A stretch of 64,000 bases of DNA from Parvibaculum sp035325945 (GCF_035325945.1 NZ_DAOKYX010000015.1:1-64000), one strand, 5' to 3'; shown: positions 16,953 through 25,083, counted from the first letter of the stretch. The notes: generated by a model not told the origin, from the sequence alone. Made by a program: numbers and translations.

Positions 16953-16963
16953 GAAAATAGAAC
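16949..16963. promoter_or_regulatory. LexA (SOS) box, GAAC-N7-GAAC direct repeat
   Basis: GAACGAAAATAGAAC; on the other strand it reads GTTC-N7-GTTC, the canonical alphaproteobacterial LexA operator, a direct repeat unlike the E. coli palindrome. It sits between uvrA and ssb, two genes known to be SOS-controlled in this class, 170-180 nt from either start codon and directly on the ssb-facing -10 element. Confidence 0.85.
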
Positions 16964-17134
16964 AAAGCCCGCGATGGCAGATGCGGTCCCCAGGGTGCTT
17001 TTCTGTGGATATTCGGCCGCCATGGGCATACGCGAACAGCGAATCCCGTCCGGCCGGGCTATGTTGCGCGGTATAGTCGATTTGGAAAGCGGCATGGGCG
17101 CGCAGGCGCCGATGCGGAGATTTGGAGCGAACTC

Positions 17135-17614
17135 ATGGCAGGCAGCGTCAACAAGGTCATTCTGGTGGGCAATCTGGGCGCCGATCCGGAAATCCGCCGG
17201 ACGCAGGACGGCCGGCCGATCGCCAATCTGCGCGTCGCAACCTCCGAAAGCTGGCGCGACAAGAACACCGGCGAGCGCCGCGAAAAGACCGAGTGGCATC
17301 GCGTGGTCATTTTCAACGAGGGGCTCTGCCGCGTCGCCGAGCAGTATCTGAAGAAGGGCGCCAAGGTTTACATCGAGGGCGCGCTTCAGACCCGCAAATG
17401 GACCGACCAGTCCGGCCAGGAGCGCTATTCGACGGAAGTCGTGCTGCAGGGCTTCAATTCCGTGCTGACCATGCTGGACGGCAGGAGCGGTGGCGGCGGC
17501 GCGGCGGGCGGCGGTGGCGGCGACTATGGCGACGAGGATTTTGGCGGCGGCCGGAGTTCCGGCGGCTCCAGGGGCAGCTTCTCGCAGGATCTCGACGACG
17601 AGATCCCCTTCTGA
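17135..17614 (+). CDS. ssb: Single-stranded DNA-binding protein
   Basis: 159 aa. N-terminal OB-fold (MAGSVNKVILVGNLGADPE ... WHRVVIFNEGLCRVAEQYLKKG, residues 1 to about 112), a Gly-rich disordered linker (about 112-150) and the acidic C-terminal tip DLDDEIPF that recruits RecQ, RecG, PriA and other partners. Binds ssDNA as a tetramer in replication and repair. Probably LexA-regulated through the upstream box. The linker is short for the family and consists almost entirely of Gly and Ser. Confidence 0.97.
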   Translation: MAGSVNKVILVGNLGADPEIRRTQDGRPIANLRVATSESWRDKNTGERREKTEWHRVVIFNEGLCRVAEQYLKKGAKVYIEGALQTRKWTDQSGQERYSTEVVLQGFNSVLTMLDGRSGGGGAAGGGGGDYGDEDFGGGRSSGGSRGSFSQDLDDEIPF

Positions 17615-17640
17615 GGCGCGCATAGCGGCCAGGCATCCGT

Positions 17641-17667
17641 GCGGAGGGTATTGTCCATATCCTCCGC
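17641..17667 (+). terminator. Hairpin downstream of ssb, no T tract
   Basis: 11-bp stem (17641-17651 with 17657-17667, one G-U pair) and a 5-nt loop, 27 nt after the ssb stop. No run of T follows, so it could be a rho-assisted end or an mRNA-stabilising 3' structure. Confidence 0.4.
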
Positions 17668-17908
17668 CACGCCGCGCGTGATCGTCAGGATGCGAAAGAT
17701 GTCTGTCCGGTGCGCGGTCGCGATCTCGGCGCCGCTGGCCTCATGCGGCGCGGGAAGTGCGCGCGCACGGAGCTGTGACGGACCGTCCGGTGGGGCGGCC
17801 GCCATCCATTTCGAGGCGACGTCGCACAGTCCCTGAGGCTCACATCGACCGCTCCAAATTATCGTTTCTTTACAATGGGTTATTGGGCGACCCATAGTGC
17901 GTTTCATG

Positions 17909-17937
17909 TTGCCGTTTCGGGACGGAACTGGTAGTCT
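17909..17937 (+). promoter_or_regulatory. Putative gyrA promoter
   Basis: TTGCCG (17909-17914), 17-nt spacer, TAGTCT (17932-17937); predicted leader of about 105 nt. By eye. Confidence 0.42.
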
Positions 17938-18047
17938 GCGCAACAGTTGAATGAGGAGATTCGGCGGCTGCCGTTCCACCCATTTTTGGTCCGTTCGGGC
18001 GCCCCGCGACACTCGTTTGCCAGCGTCCTCCAGCGTTAGAAAAACAC

Positions 18048-20873
18048 TTGTCCGACACGCCAGACAGCGACATTCCGGGAGAAGAGCCGATCCCGGGCAG
18101 CGGAGACGGTTTGGGCGGTTCCGTGCCGCCCGCAGGCGGCGCCGGTGGCCCGCCGGAGCGCGACGTCGCGCCGATCACCATCGAAGACGAGATGCGGCGC
18201 TCCTATCTCGACTACGCGATGAGCGTGATCGTGAGCCGCGCGCTGCCCGATGCGCGAGACGGCCTGAAGCCGGTGCACCGGCGCATCCTCTTCTCGATGA
18301 ACGAGAACGGCTACGAGTGGAACAAGCCTTATCGCAAGTCCGCCCGCGTCGTCGGCGACGTCATCGGTAAATACCATCCGCACGGCGACCAGTCGATTTA
18401 CGACGCTCTCGTGCGTCTGGCGCAGGACTTCTCGATGCGGCTGCCGCTCGTTGACGGGCAGGGCAATTTCGGCTCGATCGACGGCGACCGCGCTGCGGCC
18501 ATGCGCTACACCGAAGTCCGCATGGCGAAGGCGGCGCATGCGCTGCTCAACGACATCGACAAGGACACGGTCGATTTTCAGGACAACTACGACAATTCGG
18601 AAAGGGAGCCATCGGTTCTTCCCGCTGAATTGCCGAACCTGCTCGTCAATGGCGCGAACGGCATCGCCGTCGGCATGGCGACCAACGTGCCGCCGCACAA
18701 TCTCGGCGAGGTCATCGACGCCTGCATCGCGCTCATCGACAATCCGGCGATCACCATCGACGAGCTGATCGAATATGTGCCCGCGCCTGACTTCCCGACG
18801 GGCGGCATCATGCTTGGCCGGGCGGGCGCACGCTCGGCCTACCATACGGGGCGCGGCTCTATCACGGTACGCGGCCGCGTGGAGATCGAGGAGGTCAAGC
18901 GCGACAGGACCGCGCTCGTCATCACCGAGATCCCCTATCAGGTCAACAAGACGACCATGATCGAGCGCTTCGCGGAGCTGGTGCGCGAGAAGAAGGTCGA
19001 CGGGATCTCGGACCTTCGCGACGAGTCCGACCGCGATGGCATGCGCGTCGTCGTCGAGCTCAAGCGCGATGCGGTTCCCGATGTCGTGCTGAACCAGCTT
19101 TATCGCTTCTCTCCGCTGCAATCGACCTTCGGCGCCAACATGCTGGCGCTCGATCACGGCCGGCCGGAGCTGATGAATCTCAAGCAGCTTCTCCACGCCT
19201 TCACGAGCTTCCGCGAGGAAGTGGTGACGCGGCGGACGAAGTTCGAACTCGGCAAGGCGCGCGACCGCGCGCATGTGTTGGTGGGCCTTGCCATCGCGGT
19301 CGCCAATATCGACGAGGTGATCCAACTTATCCGCACGGCGCCGGATCCCGGCACGGCGCGGGAACGCCTGATGGCGCGCGACTGGCCGGCGGGCGACATC
19401 GCGCCGCTTGTCGAACTCATCGCCGATCCGCGTCACACGCTGTCTCCTGAAGGTACGTACCGGCTTTCCGAAGCGCAGGCGAAGGCGATCCTCGATCTGC
19501 GCCTGCAGCGCCTCACCGCGCTTGGCCGCGACGAGATCGGCGACGAGCTGACCCAGCTTGGAAAGAAGATCGCGGACTATCTCGAAATCCTTCGCTCGCG
19601 TGCGCGCGTGCTCGAGATCATTCGCAACGAGCTTTCCGCGATCAAGTCCGAGTTCGCGACGCCGCGCCGCACCGAGATCGCGGAAGCGGAAGGCGAGTTC
19701 GAGGATGAGGACCTCATCCAGCGCGAGGACATGGTCGTCACCGTCAGCCACCAGGGCTACATCAAGCGGGTGCCGCTTTCGGCCTATCGCGCCCAGCGCC
19801 GCGGCGGGCGCGGCCGCTCCGGCATGGCGACGAAGGATGAGGATTTCGTCACCCGGCTCTTCGTGGCGAACACACATACGCCGATGCTGTTCTTCTCCTC
19901 GATCGGCATGGTCTACAAGCTCAAGGTCTGGCGCCTGCCGCTCTCGACGCCGCAATCGCGCGGCAAGGCCATGATCAACCTTCTGCCGCTGAAGCAGGGC
20001 GAGACGATCACCACCGTCATGCCGCTTCCCGAGGACGAGGAGAGCTGGGCGAAACTTCACGTGATGTTCGCCACGCGCAACGGCCATGTGCGCCGCAATG
20101 AGCTTTCGGATTTCGTGCAGATCAACCGCAACGGCAAGATCGCCATGAAGTTCGAGGGCGCCAATGCGGGCGATGAGATCGTCGGCGTGCAGATCTGCAC
20201 GGAAGATGACGACGTTCTGCTGACAGTGGCCAACGGACGCTGCATCCGCTTCCCCGTGACCGACGTTCGCGTCTTCTCCGGGCGCAATTCGACCGGCGTG
20301 CGTGGCATCAGGCTCGAGGATGGCGACAGGCTTATCGCCATGAGCATCCTGCGGCATGTGGATGTGCTGCCGGCGGAGGCGCGAGCCTATCTCAAGCAGG
20401 CGAGCGCCATGCGTCGCGCGGCCTCGGGCGAAGCCGAGGAGCCGGAGACCGTCGAGGTCGAAGAGGGCGAGGAGGAGACGACCGACGAACTGACCCTCTC
20501 GCCGGAGCGTTATGCCGAACTTGGCGCGCGCGAGCAGTTCGTGCTGACGGTCAGCGAAAACGGTTTCGGAAAGCGCAGCTCCTCCTACGACTACCGGACC
20601 TCGGGACGCGGCGGCAAAGGCATCATCGCCATGACCGTGACCGAGAGGAACGGAAAGCTCGTCGCCTCCTTCCCGGTCGAGGATCAGGATCAGATCATGC
20701 TCGTGACCGACCAGGGCCAGCTCATCCGCTGCCCGGTGGACGATGTGCGCGTGGCCGGGCGCGCGACGCAGGGCGTCACCATCTTCCGCACCATGGAGGA
20801 TGAGCGCGTCGTCTCGGTCGAGCGCGTCGACGAGGCGGGCGAGAACGGCGATTCCGGCGAGAGCGAGGAATAG
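18048..20873 (+). CDS. gyrA: DNA gyrase subunit A
   Basis: 941 aa topoisomerase subunit; with GyrB it introduces negative supercoils. The start is a TTG at 18048; no ATG lies before the conserved MRRSYLDYAMSVIVSRALPD. Catalytic Tyr is in AAAMRYTEVRM. The quinolone region reads GKYHPHGDQSIYDALVR: Gln (residue 115) occupies the place of E. coli Ser83, while the Asp87 equivalent is kept. The GyrA box QRRGGRGRSG (about residue 584) marks it as gyrase and not ParC. A Glu-rich insertion at about residues 795-815 interrupts the C-terminal pinwheel, and the tail is acidic. coaD follows 8 nt later. Confidence 0.96.
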   Translation: MSDTPDSDIPGEEPIPGSGDGLGGSVPPAGGAGGPPERDVAPITIEDEMRRSYLDYAMSVIVSRALPDARDGLKPVHRRILFSMNENGYEWNKPYRKSARVVGDVIGKYHPHGDQSIYDALVRLAQDFSMRLPLVDGQGNFGSIDGDRAAAMRYTEVRMAKAAHALLNDIDKDTVDFQDNYDNSEREPSVLPAELPNLLVNGANGIAVGMATNVPPHNLGEVIDACIALIDNPAITIDELIEYVPAPDFPTGGIMLGRAGARSAYHTGRGSITVRGRVEIEEVKRDRTALVITEIPYQVNKTTMIERFAELVREKKVDGISDLRDESDRDGMRVVVELKRDAVPDVVLNQLYRFSPLQSTFGANMLALDHGRPELMNLKQLLHAFTSFREEVVTRRTKFELGKARDRAHVLVGLAIAVANIDEVIQLIRTAPDPGTARERLMARDWPAGDIAPLVELIADPRHTLSPEGTYRLSEAQAKAILDLRLQRLTALGRDEIGDELTQLGKKIADYLEILRSRARVLEIIRNELSAIKSEFATPRRTEIAEAEGEFEDEDLIQREDMVVTVSHQGYIKRVPLSAYRAQRRGGRGRSGMATKDEDFVTRLFVANTHTPMLFFSSIGMVYKLKVWRLPLSTPQSRGKAMINLLPLKQGETITTVMPLPEDEESWAKLHVMFATRNGHVRRNELSDFVQINRNGKIAMKFEGANAGDEIVGVQICTEDDDVLLTVANGRCIRFPVTDVRVFSGRNSTGVRGIRLEDGDRLIAMSILRHVDVLPAEARAYLKQASAMRRAASGEAEEPETVEVEEGEEETTDELTLSPERYAELGAREQFVLTVSENGFGKRSSSYDYRTSGRGGKGIIAMTVTERNGKLVASFPVEDQDQIMLVTDQGQLIRCPVDDVRVAGRATQGVTIFRTMEDERVVSVERVDEAGENGDSGESEE

Positions 20874-20881
20874 GGGGAGAC

Positions 20882-21400
20882 ATGGCGCCCAGAAGGAAGC
20901 GTGTGGGGCTCTATTCGGGCACCTTCGACCCGATGACCAACGGGCATCTCGACATCATCCGCCGCGCGCTGACGCTGGTGGACCATCTTGTCGTCGCCAT
21001 CGGCATCAACGCATCCAAGGCGCCGATGCTGACCTTCGAGGAGCGTGCGGCGCTGATCGAGGCGGAGGCAAGGCCGATCGCGAAGCGGCTCGGCGCGACG
21101 ATCACGACGGCATCGTTCTCGGGCCTGGTGGTCGATGCCGCCGACGAGCATGGCGCCAATGTGATCATCAGGGGCCTGCGTGGCGCCGTCGATTACGAAT
21201 ACGAAGTGCAGATGGTCGGCATGAACCGGACCATGAACCCGCGCGTCGAGACGGTGTTTCTGACGGCCTCGCCCGAAACCCAGTTCATCTCGTCGACGCT
21301 CGTTCGGCAGATCGCGAGCATGGGCGGCGATATTTCGCAGTTCGTGCCCAAGCGGGTCGAGAAAAAAGTCTTGGCGCGCAGCCGAAAGCCGCGCAAATAA
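20882..21400 (+). CDS. coaD: Phosphopantetheine adenylyltransferase
   Basis: 172 aa, fourth enzyme of coenzyme A synthesis (4'-phosphopantetheine + ATP to dephospho-CoA). Nucleotidyltransferase motifs: GTFDPMTNGHLDII near the N-terminus (T/HxGH type) and ISSTLVRQIASMGGDISQFVP (ISSTxVR) near the C-terminus. Length is typical (about 160-170 aa). It starts 8 nt after gyrA behind GGGGGAGA (20873-20880) and is followed 27 nt later by a cyclophilin, so gyrA-coaD-ppi-ppi could be one transcript. Confidence 0.96.
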   Translation: MAPRRKRVGLYSGTFDPMTNGHLDIIRRALTLVDHLVVAIGINASKAPMLTFEERAALIEAEARPIAKRLGATITTASFSGLVVDAADEHGANVIIRGLRGAVDYEYEVQMVGMNRTMNPRVETVFLTASPETQFISSTLVRQIASMGGDISQFVPKRVEKKVLARSRKPRK

Positions 21401-21427
21401 ACCGGTCGCCATTCAGGGAGTTGCCCC

Positions 21428-21970
21428 ATGCGCCGTCTGATCAGCCTTGCCTTCGCGTTTGTCGCTCTCGTCGCGATGTCGCGCACCGCTCTGGCGCTCG
21501 ATCCCGAAAACACGATCTATATGGAGCTCAAGGACGGCCGGGTGGTCATCGAGCTTCTGCCGCAGCTCGCGCCGAAAACGGTCGAGCGCATCAAGGTGCT
21601 GACGCGCAAGGGCTTCTATAACGGGCTTACCTTCCATCGCGTGATCGACGGCTTCATGGCGCAGACCGGCGATCCGACGGGCACGGGCATGGGCGGCTCC
21701 GACCTTCCGGACCTGCCGGCCGAGTTCACGACGAGCGAGTCCTTCACGCGCGGCGCGGTCGGCATGGCGCGCGCACAGAGCGTCAACAGCGGCAACAGCC
21801 AGTTCTTCATCTGCTTTGATGATGCAAGCTTCCTCGATGGCAAGTACACACTCTTCGGCCGTGTCGTCGAGGGCATGGATTATGTCGATTACATCAGGCG
21901 CGGCGAGCCGCCGGCAAATCCGGACAAGATCATCCGGATGGACGTTGCCGCCGACGTCGAACACAATTGA
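21428..21970 (+). CDS. Exported peptidyl-prolyl cis-trans isomerase (cyclophilin)
   Basis: 180 aa. An N-terminal signal peptide (MRRLISLAFAFVALVAM ... ALA, cleavage near residue 23) predicts periplasmic location. Cyclophilin motifs: GLTFHRVIDGFMAQTGDPTGTG with the catalytic Arg of FHRV, SGNSQFFICFDDASFLDGKYTLFGRV, and a final GEPPANPDKI. The Trp of the cyclosporin pocket is replaced by Tyr/Thr in the LDGKYT segment, as in many bacterial members. It is followed immediately by a cytosolic paralogue, giving one isomerase per compartment. Periplasmic cyclophilins help outer-membrane and secreted protein folding. Confidence 0.92.
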   Translation: MRRLISLAFAFVALVAMSRTALALDPENTIYMELKDGRVVIELLPQLAPKTVERIKVLTRKGFYNGLTFHRVIDGFMAQTGDPTGTGMGGSDLPDLPAEFTTSESFTRGAVGMARAQSVNSGNSQFFICFDDASFLDGKYTLFGRVVEGMDYVDYIRRGEPPANPDKIIRMDVAADVEHN

Positions 21971-21978
21971 GGCATGAG

Positions 21979-22443
21979 ATGACGGATCTCGAAAACACGC
22001 TTTATCTGGACTTGAAGGACGGCCGCGTCGTGATCGAGCTTCGGCCCGATCTCGCGCCGAAGCACGTCGCGCGGATCAAGGAGCTTGCGCGTCAGGGTTT
22101 CTATGACGGTGTCGCGTTCCATCGCGTCATCGACGGCTTCATGGCGCAGGGCGGCGACCCGACGGGCACGGGCGCGGGCGGCTCCGGCAAGAAGCTGCCG
22201 GCCGAGTTCTCGATCGAGCCGCATGTGCGGGGCGTGTGCTCCATGGCCCGCGCGCAGGACCCGAACAGCGCCGACAGCCAGTTCTTTATCTGCTTCGACG
22301 ATGCGCGCTTCCTCGACCGGCAATACACGGTCTGGGGCAAGGTGACGTCGGGCATGGAGTTCGTGGACAAGATCAAGCGCGGCGAGCCCGTGCGCGATCC
22401 CGATCGCATCGTGAAGATGCAGGTGGCGGCCGACGCGGCCTGA
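21979..22443 (+). CDS. Cytosolic peptidyl-prolyl cis-trans isomerase (cyclophilin)
   Basis: 154 aa paralogue of the preceding gene without signal peptide. ATG 21979 is placed 6 nt after GAGG (21969-21972), which overlaps the upstream stop, so translation is probably coupled. Motifs: GVAFHRVIDGFMAQGGDPTGTG, SADSQFFICFDDARFLDRQYTVWGKV; here the Trp (TVWG) is present. The order exported-then-cytosolic cyclophilin followed by queA-tgt is, to my recollection, common in Alphaproteobacteria. The downstream hairpin separates it from queA. Confidence 0.93.
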   Translation: MTDLENTLYLDLKDGRVVIELRPDLAPKHVARIKELARQGFYDGVAFHRVIDGFMAQGGDPTGTGAGGSGKKLPAEFSIEPHVRGVCSMARAQDPNSADSQFFICFDDARFLDRQYTVWGKVTSGMEFVDKIKRGEPVRDPDRIVKMQVAADAA

Positions 22444-22468
22444 TCCCGAAGGCACATGCAAGCGCCAT

Positions 22469-22496
22469 TCATGCCCCGCCCACAAGCGGGGCATGA
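22469..22496 (+). terminator. Hairpin between cyclophilin and queA
   Basis: Perfect 11-bp stem (22469-22479 with 22486-22496) and 6-nt loop, lying 26 nt after the cyclophilin stop. No T tract follows, so it may be a partial terminator or an mRNA end-protecting structure. Confidence 0.5.
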
Positions 22497-22514
22497 GCGT
22501 TAGAGGGCACCCCG

Positions 22515-23573
22515 ATGCGCGTCGACGAATTCGACTTCGAGCTACCCGAGGAGCTGATTGCGCTGCGCCCCGCGCGGCCGCGCGACAGCGCCCGCATGCT
22601 TGTGATCGGGCCCGGGCCTCTGGCGCTTGCCGATCGCGGTGTTCGTGACCTGCCGGATTATCTCAGGGAGGGCGATCTTCTCGTCTTCAACGACACGCGG
22701 GTCATCCCGGCGCGGCTCTTCGGACGGCGGCTGCGCGGCGAGGCGGAGGCGCGGATCGAGGCGCTCCTTCACAAACGCGAGGCGGCGGACCAGTGGCGCG
22801 CCTTTGTGCGTCCCGCCAAGCGCTTGAGGATCGGCGAGACGGTGGAGTTCGCCGAGGGCCTTTCGGCAATGGTCGCGGAGCGCGGCGAGGGCGGCGAGGT
22901 GCTGCTCAGCTTTTCGGCGGCGGGCGCCGCTCTCGACGAGGCGATTGCGCGCGCGGGCGAGATGCCGCTGCCGCCTTATATTGCGCGCAAGCGCCCTGCC
23001 GACGAAGCCGATCTCGCCGATTACCAGACGCTCTTTGCGCGGGAGCCGGGGGCGGTGGCGGCCCCGACCGCGGGGCTTCATTTCACGCCGGAGCTTCTGG
23101 CCGCAGTCGAGGCGAAGGGCGTCGGCACGGTGCGCCTCACGCTCCATGTCGGGGCGGGCACCTTTCTGCCCGTGGCCGCCGAGACGACCGAGGCCCACAG
23201 GATGCACGCCGAATGGGGCGAGATCACGCCGGATGAGGCCGACGCCATCAATGCGGCGCGCGCCAAGGGCGGGCGCATCGTCGCCGTGGGAACGACATCG
23301 CTCAGGCTGCTGGAATCGGCAGCCGGACCCGATGGCCGTGTCCGCGCCTTTCGCAACGAGACGGATATCTTCATCACGCCCGGCTACAGGTTCCGGGCGG
23401 TCGACATGCTGATGACGAATTTCCACCTGCCGCGCTCGACTCTTTTCATGCTCGTCTCGGCGCTCCGCGGCCTTGATGAGATGAAGCGCGCCTATGCCCA
23501 TGCTGTGGCGGAGCGCTACCGTTTCTATTCCTACGGCGACGCCTGCCTCATTTATCGAATGGATGCCGCATGA
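22515..23573 (+). CDS. queA: S-adenosylmethionine:tRNA ribosyltransferase-isomerase
   Basis: 352 aa. Converts preQ1 in tRNA to epoxyqueuosine using the ribosyl moiety of SAM. Starts MRVDEFDFELPEELIALRPARPRDSARML, the family N-terminus, with FNDTRVIPARLFGRR, AAPTAGLHFTPELL and TLHVGAGTFLPV following, and ends with the conserved TNFHLPRSTLFMLVSAL. Normal length. The stop overlaps the tgt start (ATGA), so the two queuosine genes are translationally coupled. Confidence 0.96.
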   Translation: MRVDEFDFELPEELIALRPARPRDSARMLVIGPGPLALADRGVRDLPDYLREGDLLVFNDTRVIPARLFGRRLRGEAEARIEALLHKREAADQWRAFVRPAKRLRIGETVEFAEGLSAMVAERGEGGEVLLSFSAAGAALDEAIARAGEMPLPPYIARKRPADEADLADYQTLFAREPGAVAAPTAGLHFTPELLAAVEAKGVGTVRLTLHVGAGTFLPVAAETTEAHRMHAEWGEITPDEADAINAARAKGGRIVAVGTTSLRLLESAAGPDGRVRAFRNETDIFITPGYRFRAVDMLMTNFHLPRSTLFMLVSALRGLDEMKRAYAHAVAERYRFYSYGDACLIYRMDAA

Positions 23574-24721
23574 GCCAATTTCGCTTTGAGCTGAAGGGGC
23601 GGGACGGCGCGGCGCGCACCGGCCTCATTCACACACCGCGCGGGCAGATCCGCACGCCGGCCTTCATGCCGGTCGGCACGGCGGGCACGGTGAAGGCGCT
23701 CTATCCCGATCAGGTGCATGCGGCAGGCGCCGATATCATTCTCGGCAACACCTATCACCTGATGCTTCGTCCGGGTGCGGAGGAGATCGCGGCGCTTGGC
23801 GGTCTCCATCGCTTCGCGAACTGGCCTCATCCGATCCTGACGGACAGCGGCGGCTTTCAGGTCATGTCGCTGACGAAGCTGCGCAAGATGACGGAGGAGG
23901 GCGTTACCTTTTCCTCGCATCTCGATGGATCACGGCACCTGCTGACGCCTGAGCGGTCGATCGAGATCCAGTGCCTGCTCGGCTCGGACATCCAGATGGT
24001 GCTCGACGAATGCACGCCATTCCCCGCGACCGAGGATCAGGCGAGGAAGTCGATGGAACTCTCGATGCGCTGGGCGAAGCGCTCCAGGGCGGCCTTCGAG
24101 GCGCAGCCTCACCGCAAGGAAGGGCAGGCGCTTTTCGGCATCGTGCAGGGAAGCACCTATGAGCATCTTCGCGCGCAGTCCGCGGCGGGCCTCCTTGAAA
24201 TCGGCTTCGACGGCTACGCGATCGGTGGGCTTGCCGTCGGCGAGGGGCAGGTCGAGATGCTCCGCGTTCTCGATTTCACCGTGCCGCTGCTGCCGCAGGA
24301 CCGGCCGCGCTACCTCATGGGCGTCGGCACGCCGGACGATATCGTCGAAGCGGTGCGGCGCGGCATCGACATGTTCGATTGCGTGATGCCGACGCGGAAC
24401 GGGCGGCACGGTCTTGCCTTCACGCGGCGCGGGCGCGTCAACCTGCGCAATGCGCGGCATGCGGCGGATCCGCGTCCGCTCGATCCGGAAAGCTCGTGCC
24501 CGGCCGCGCGCGACTACAGCCGCGCCTACCTCCACCACCTCATCAAATCGGGAGAGATACTCGGCTCGATGCTGGTGAGCTGGATCAACGTCGCCTATTA
24601 CGAGGAACTGATGACGGGGATTCGCTCGGCGATCGCCGAGGGGCGCTTCGAGGCATTCGTGGAGCAGTTCAAGGCCGATCAGGCGAGCGGGGATATTGCG
24701 CCATTCGACGGCGGAAAATGA
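23570..24721 (+). CDS. tgt: tRNA-guanine transglycosylase, zinc site degenerate
   Basis: 383 aa; exchanges guanine-34 for preQ1 in GUN-anticodon tRNAs. Catalytic parts are intact: DSGGFQVMS (general Asp) and FDCVMPTRNGRHG (nucleophile Asp). The C-terminal zinc site is not: where E. coli has C302-D-C304-Y-T-C307 this protein has S308-S-C310-P-A-A313, and E. coli His333 corresponds to Ile339. Three of four ligands are gone while the surrounding fold (RDYSRAYLHHLIKSGEILG) is preserved, so a metal-free but active enzyme is likely. I believe similar changes occur in related Rhizobiales. Overlaps queA by 4 nt. Confidence 0.94.
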   Translation: MSQFRFELKGRDGAARTGLIHTPRGQIRTPAFMPVGTAGTVKALYPDQVHAAGADIILGNTYHLMLRPGAEEIAALGGLHRFANWPHPILTDSGGFQVMSLTKLRKMTEEGVTFSSHLDGSRHLLTPERSIEIQCLLGSDIQMVLDECTPFPATEDQARKSMELSMRWAKRSRAAFEAQPHRKEGQALFGIVQGSTYEHLRAQSAAGLLEIGFDGYAIGGLAVGEGQVEMLRVLDFTVPLLPQDRPRYLMGVGTPDDIVEAVRRGIDMFDCVMPTRNGRHGLAFTRRGRVNLRNARHAADPRPLDPESSCPAARDYSRAYLHHLIKSGEILGSMLVSWINVAYYEELMTGIRSAIAEGRFEAFVEQFKADQASGDIAPFDGGK

Positions 24722-24748
24722 GTTTTTCGTCCGGGCGGCGCGGCATGG

Positions 24749-24777
24749 TTGACCCGGAGAGCGCGCGCCGTTAGGTT
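24749..24777 (+). promoter_or_regulatory. Putative tRNA-Lys promoter
   Basis: TTGACC (24749-24754), 17-nt spacer, TAGGTT (24772-24777), starting transcription about 100 nt before the mature tRNA 5' end. A GC-rich stretch follows the -10, as in many stable-RNA promoters. By eye. Confidence 0.5.
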
Positions 24778-24886
24778 CCCGCCACTTCCGCCGGACCACA
24801 GCATCCGGCCCCGGAGCGGACACAAGCGAGGCAACAAACGGTTTGCCGCAGATACCGCGCCGGAATAAAAGGGAATCGCATTCCGG

Positions 24887-24962
24887 GAGCCCGTAGCTCA
24901 GCTGGTAGAGCACTCGACTTTTAATCGAGTTGTCCTGGGTTCGAGTCCCAGCGGGCTCACCA
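24887..24962 (+). tRNA. tRNA-Lys (anticodon UUU)
   Basis: 76 nt including an encoded CCA end. Acceptor 24887-24893 pairs with 24952-24958; the D-arm GCTC/GAGC, the anticodon stem CTCGA/TCGAG and the T-arm CTGGG/CCCAG with TTCGAGT loop are all perfect. The anticodon TTT lies at 24920-24922. Stands alone between tgt and the Rnk-like genes. Confidence 0.97.
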
Positions 24963-25048
24963 CCTCCTTCAATTCAGTCACGATCCTGCGCGAGGCGGAT
25001 GCACAGCCGGGGGCGGAGTGCATGTATGCCCGTGCAATGGCGCAAACG

Positions 25049-25083
25049 AAAAAGCCTGACGCCTCATGAGAGCGTCAGGCTTT
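25049..25083 (-). terminator. Intrinsic terminator of the Rnk-like operon
   Basis: 12-bp perfect stem (25051-25062 with 25072-25083), 9-nt loop. Read leftward it ends in a TTTTT run (complement of 25049-25053), fitting the end of the leftward Rnk-like transcript 47 nt earlier. Read rightward it has only three T, so it could weakly stop the tRNA transcript as well. Confidence 0.75.

Larger units (their letters stand above)
16780..17134. other. Divergent uvrA/ssb control region (355 bp)
   Basis: Non-coding stretch holding the LexA box and the ssb-facing promoter. Within the promoter spacer lies a small palindrome (TGGCGAGCGCCA, 16931-16942). The leader to ssb is about 175 nt and that to uvrA about 170 nt. 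I see no further gene in it. Confidence 0.7.
17615..18047. other. ssb-gyrA intergenic region (433 bp), no supported gene
   Basis: Longest gene-free stretch in the window. It holds a hairpin just after ssb, an imperfect inverted repeat ATGGGT/ACCCAT (17875-17895) and a likely gyrA promoter. Short frames on both strands code for low-complexity, Arg/Ala-rich peptides that I do not recognise and that have no good ribosome site. A small RNA or small protein cannot be excluded. Confidence 0.5.

Noticed and set aside
16780..16965. N-terminal extension of UvrA from a TTG at 16965
   Set aside because: It would translate through the LexA box, lacks a ribosome site and is absent from the UvrA family; ATG 16779 explains the gene.
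17524..18012. 162-codon frame on the minus strand between ssb and gyrA
   Set aside because: It runs antisense into the end of ssb, has no ribosome site and no recognisable sequence.
18036..20357. 773-codon open frame antisense to gyrA
   Set aside because: Shadow of gyrA codon bias, no start signal, no recognisable domain.
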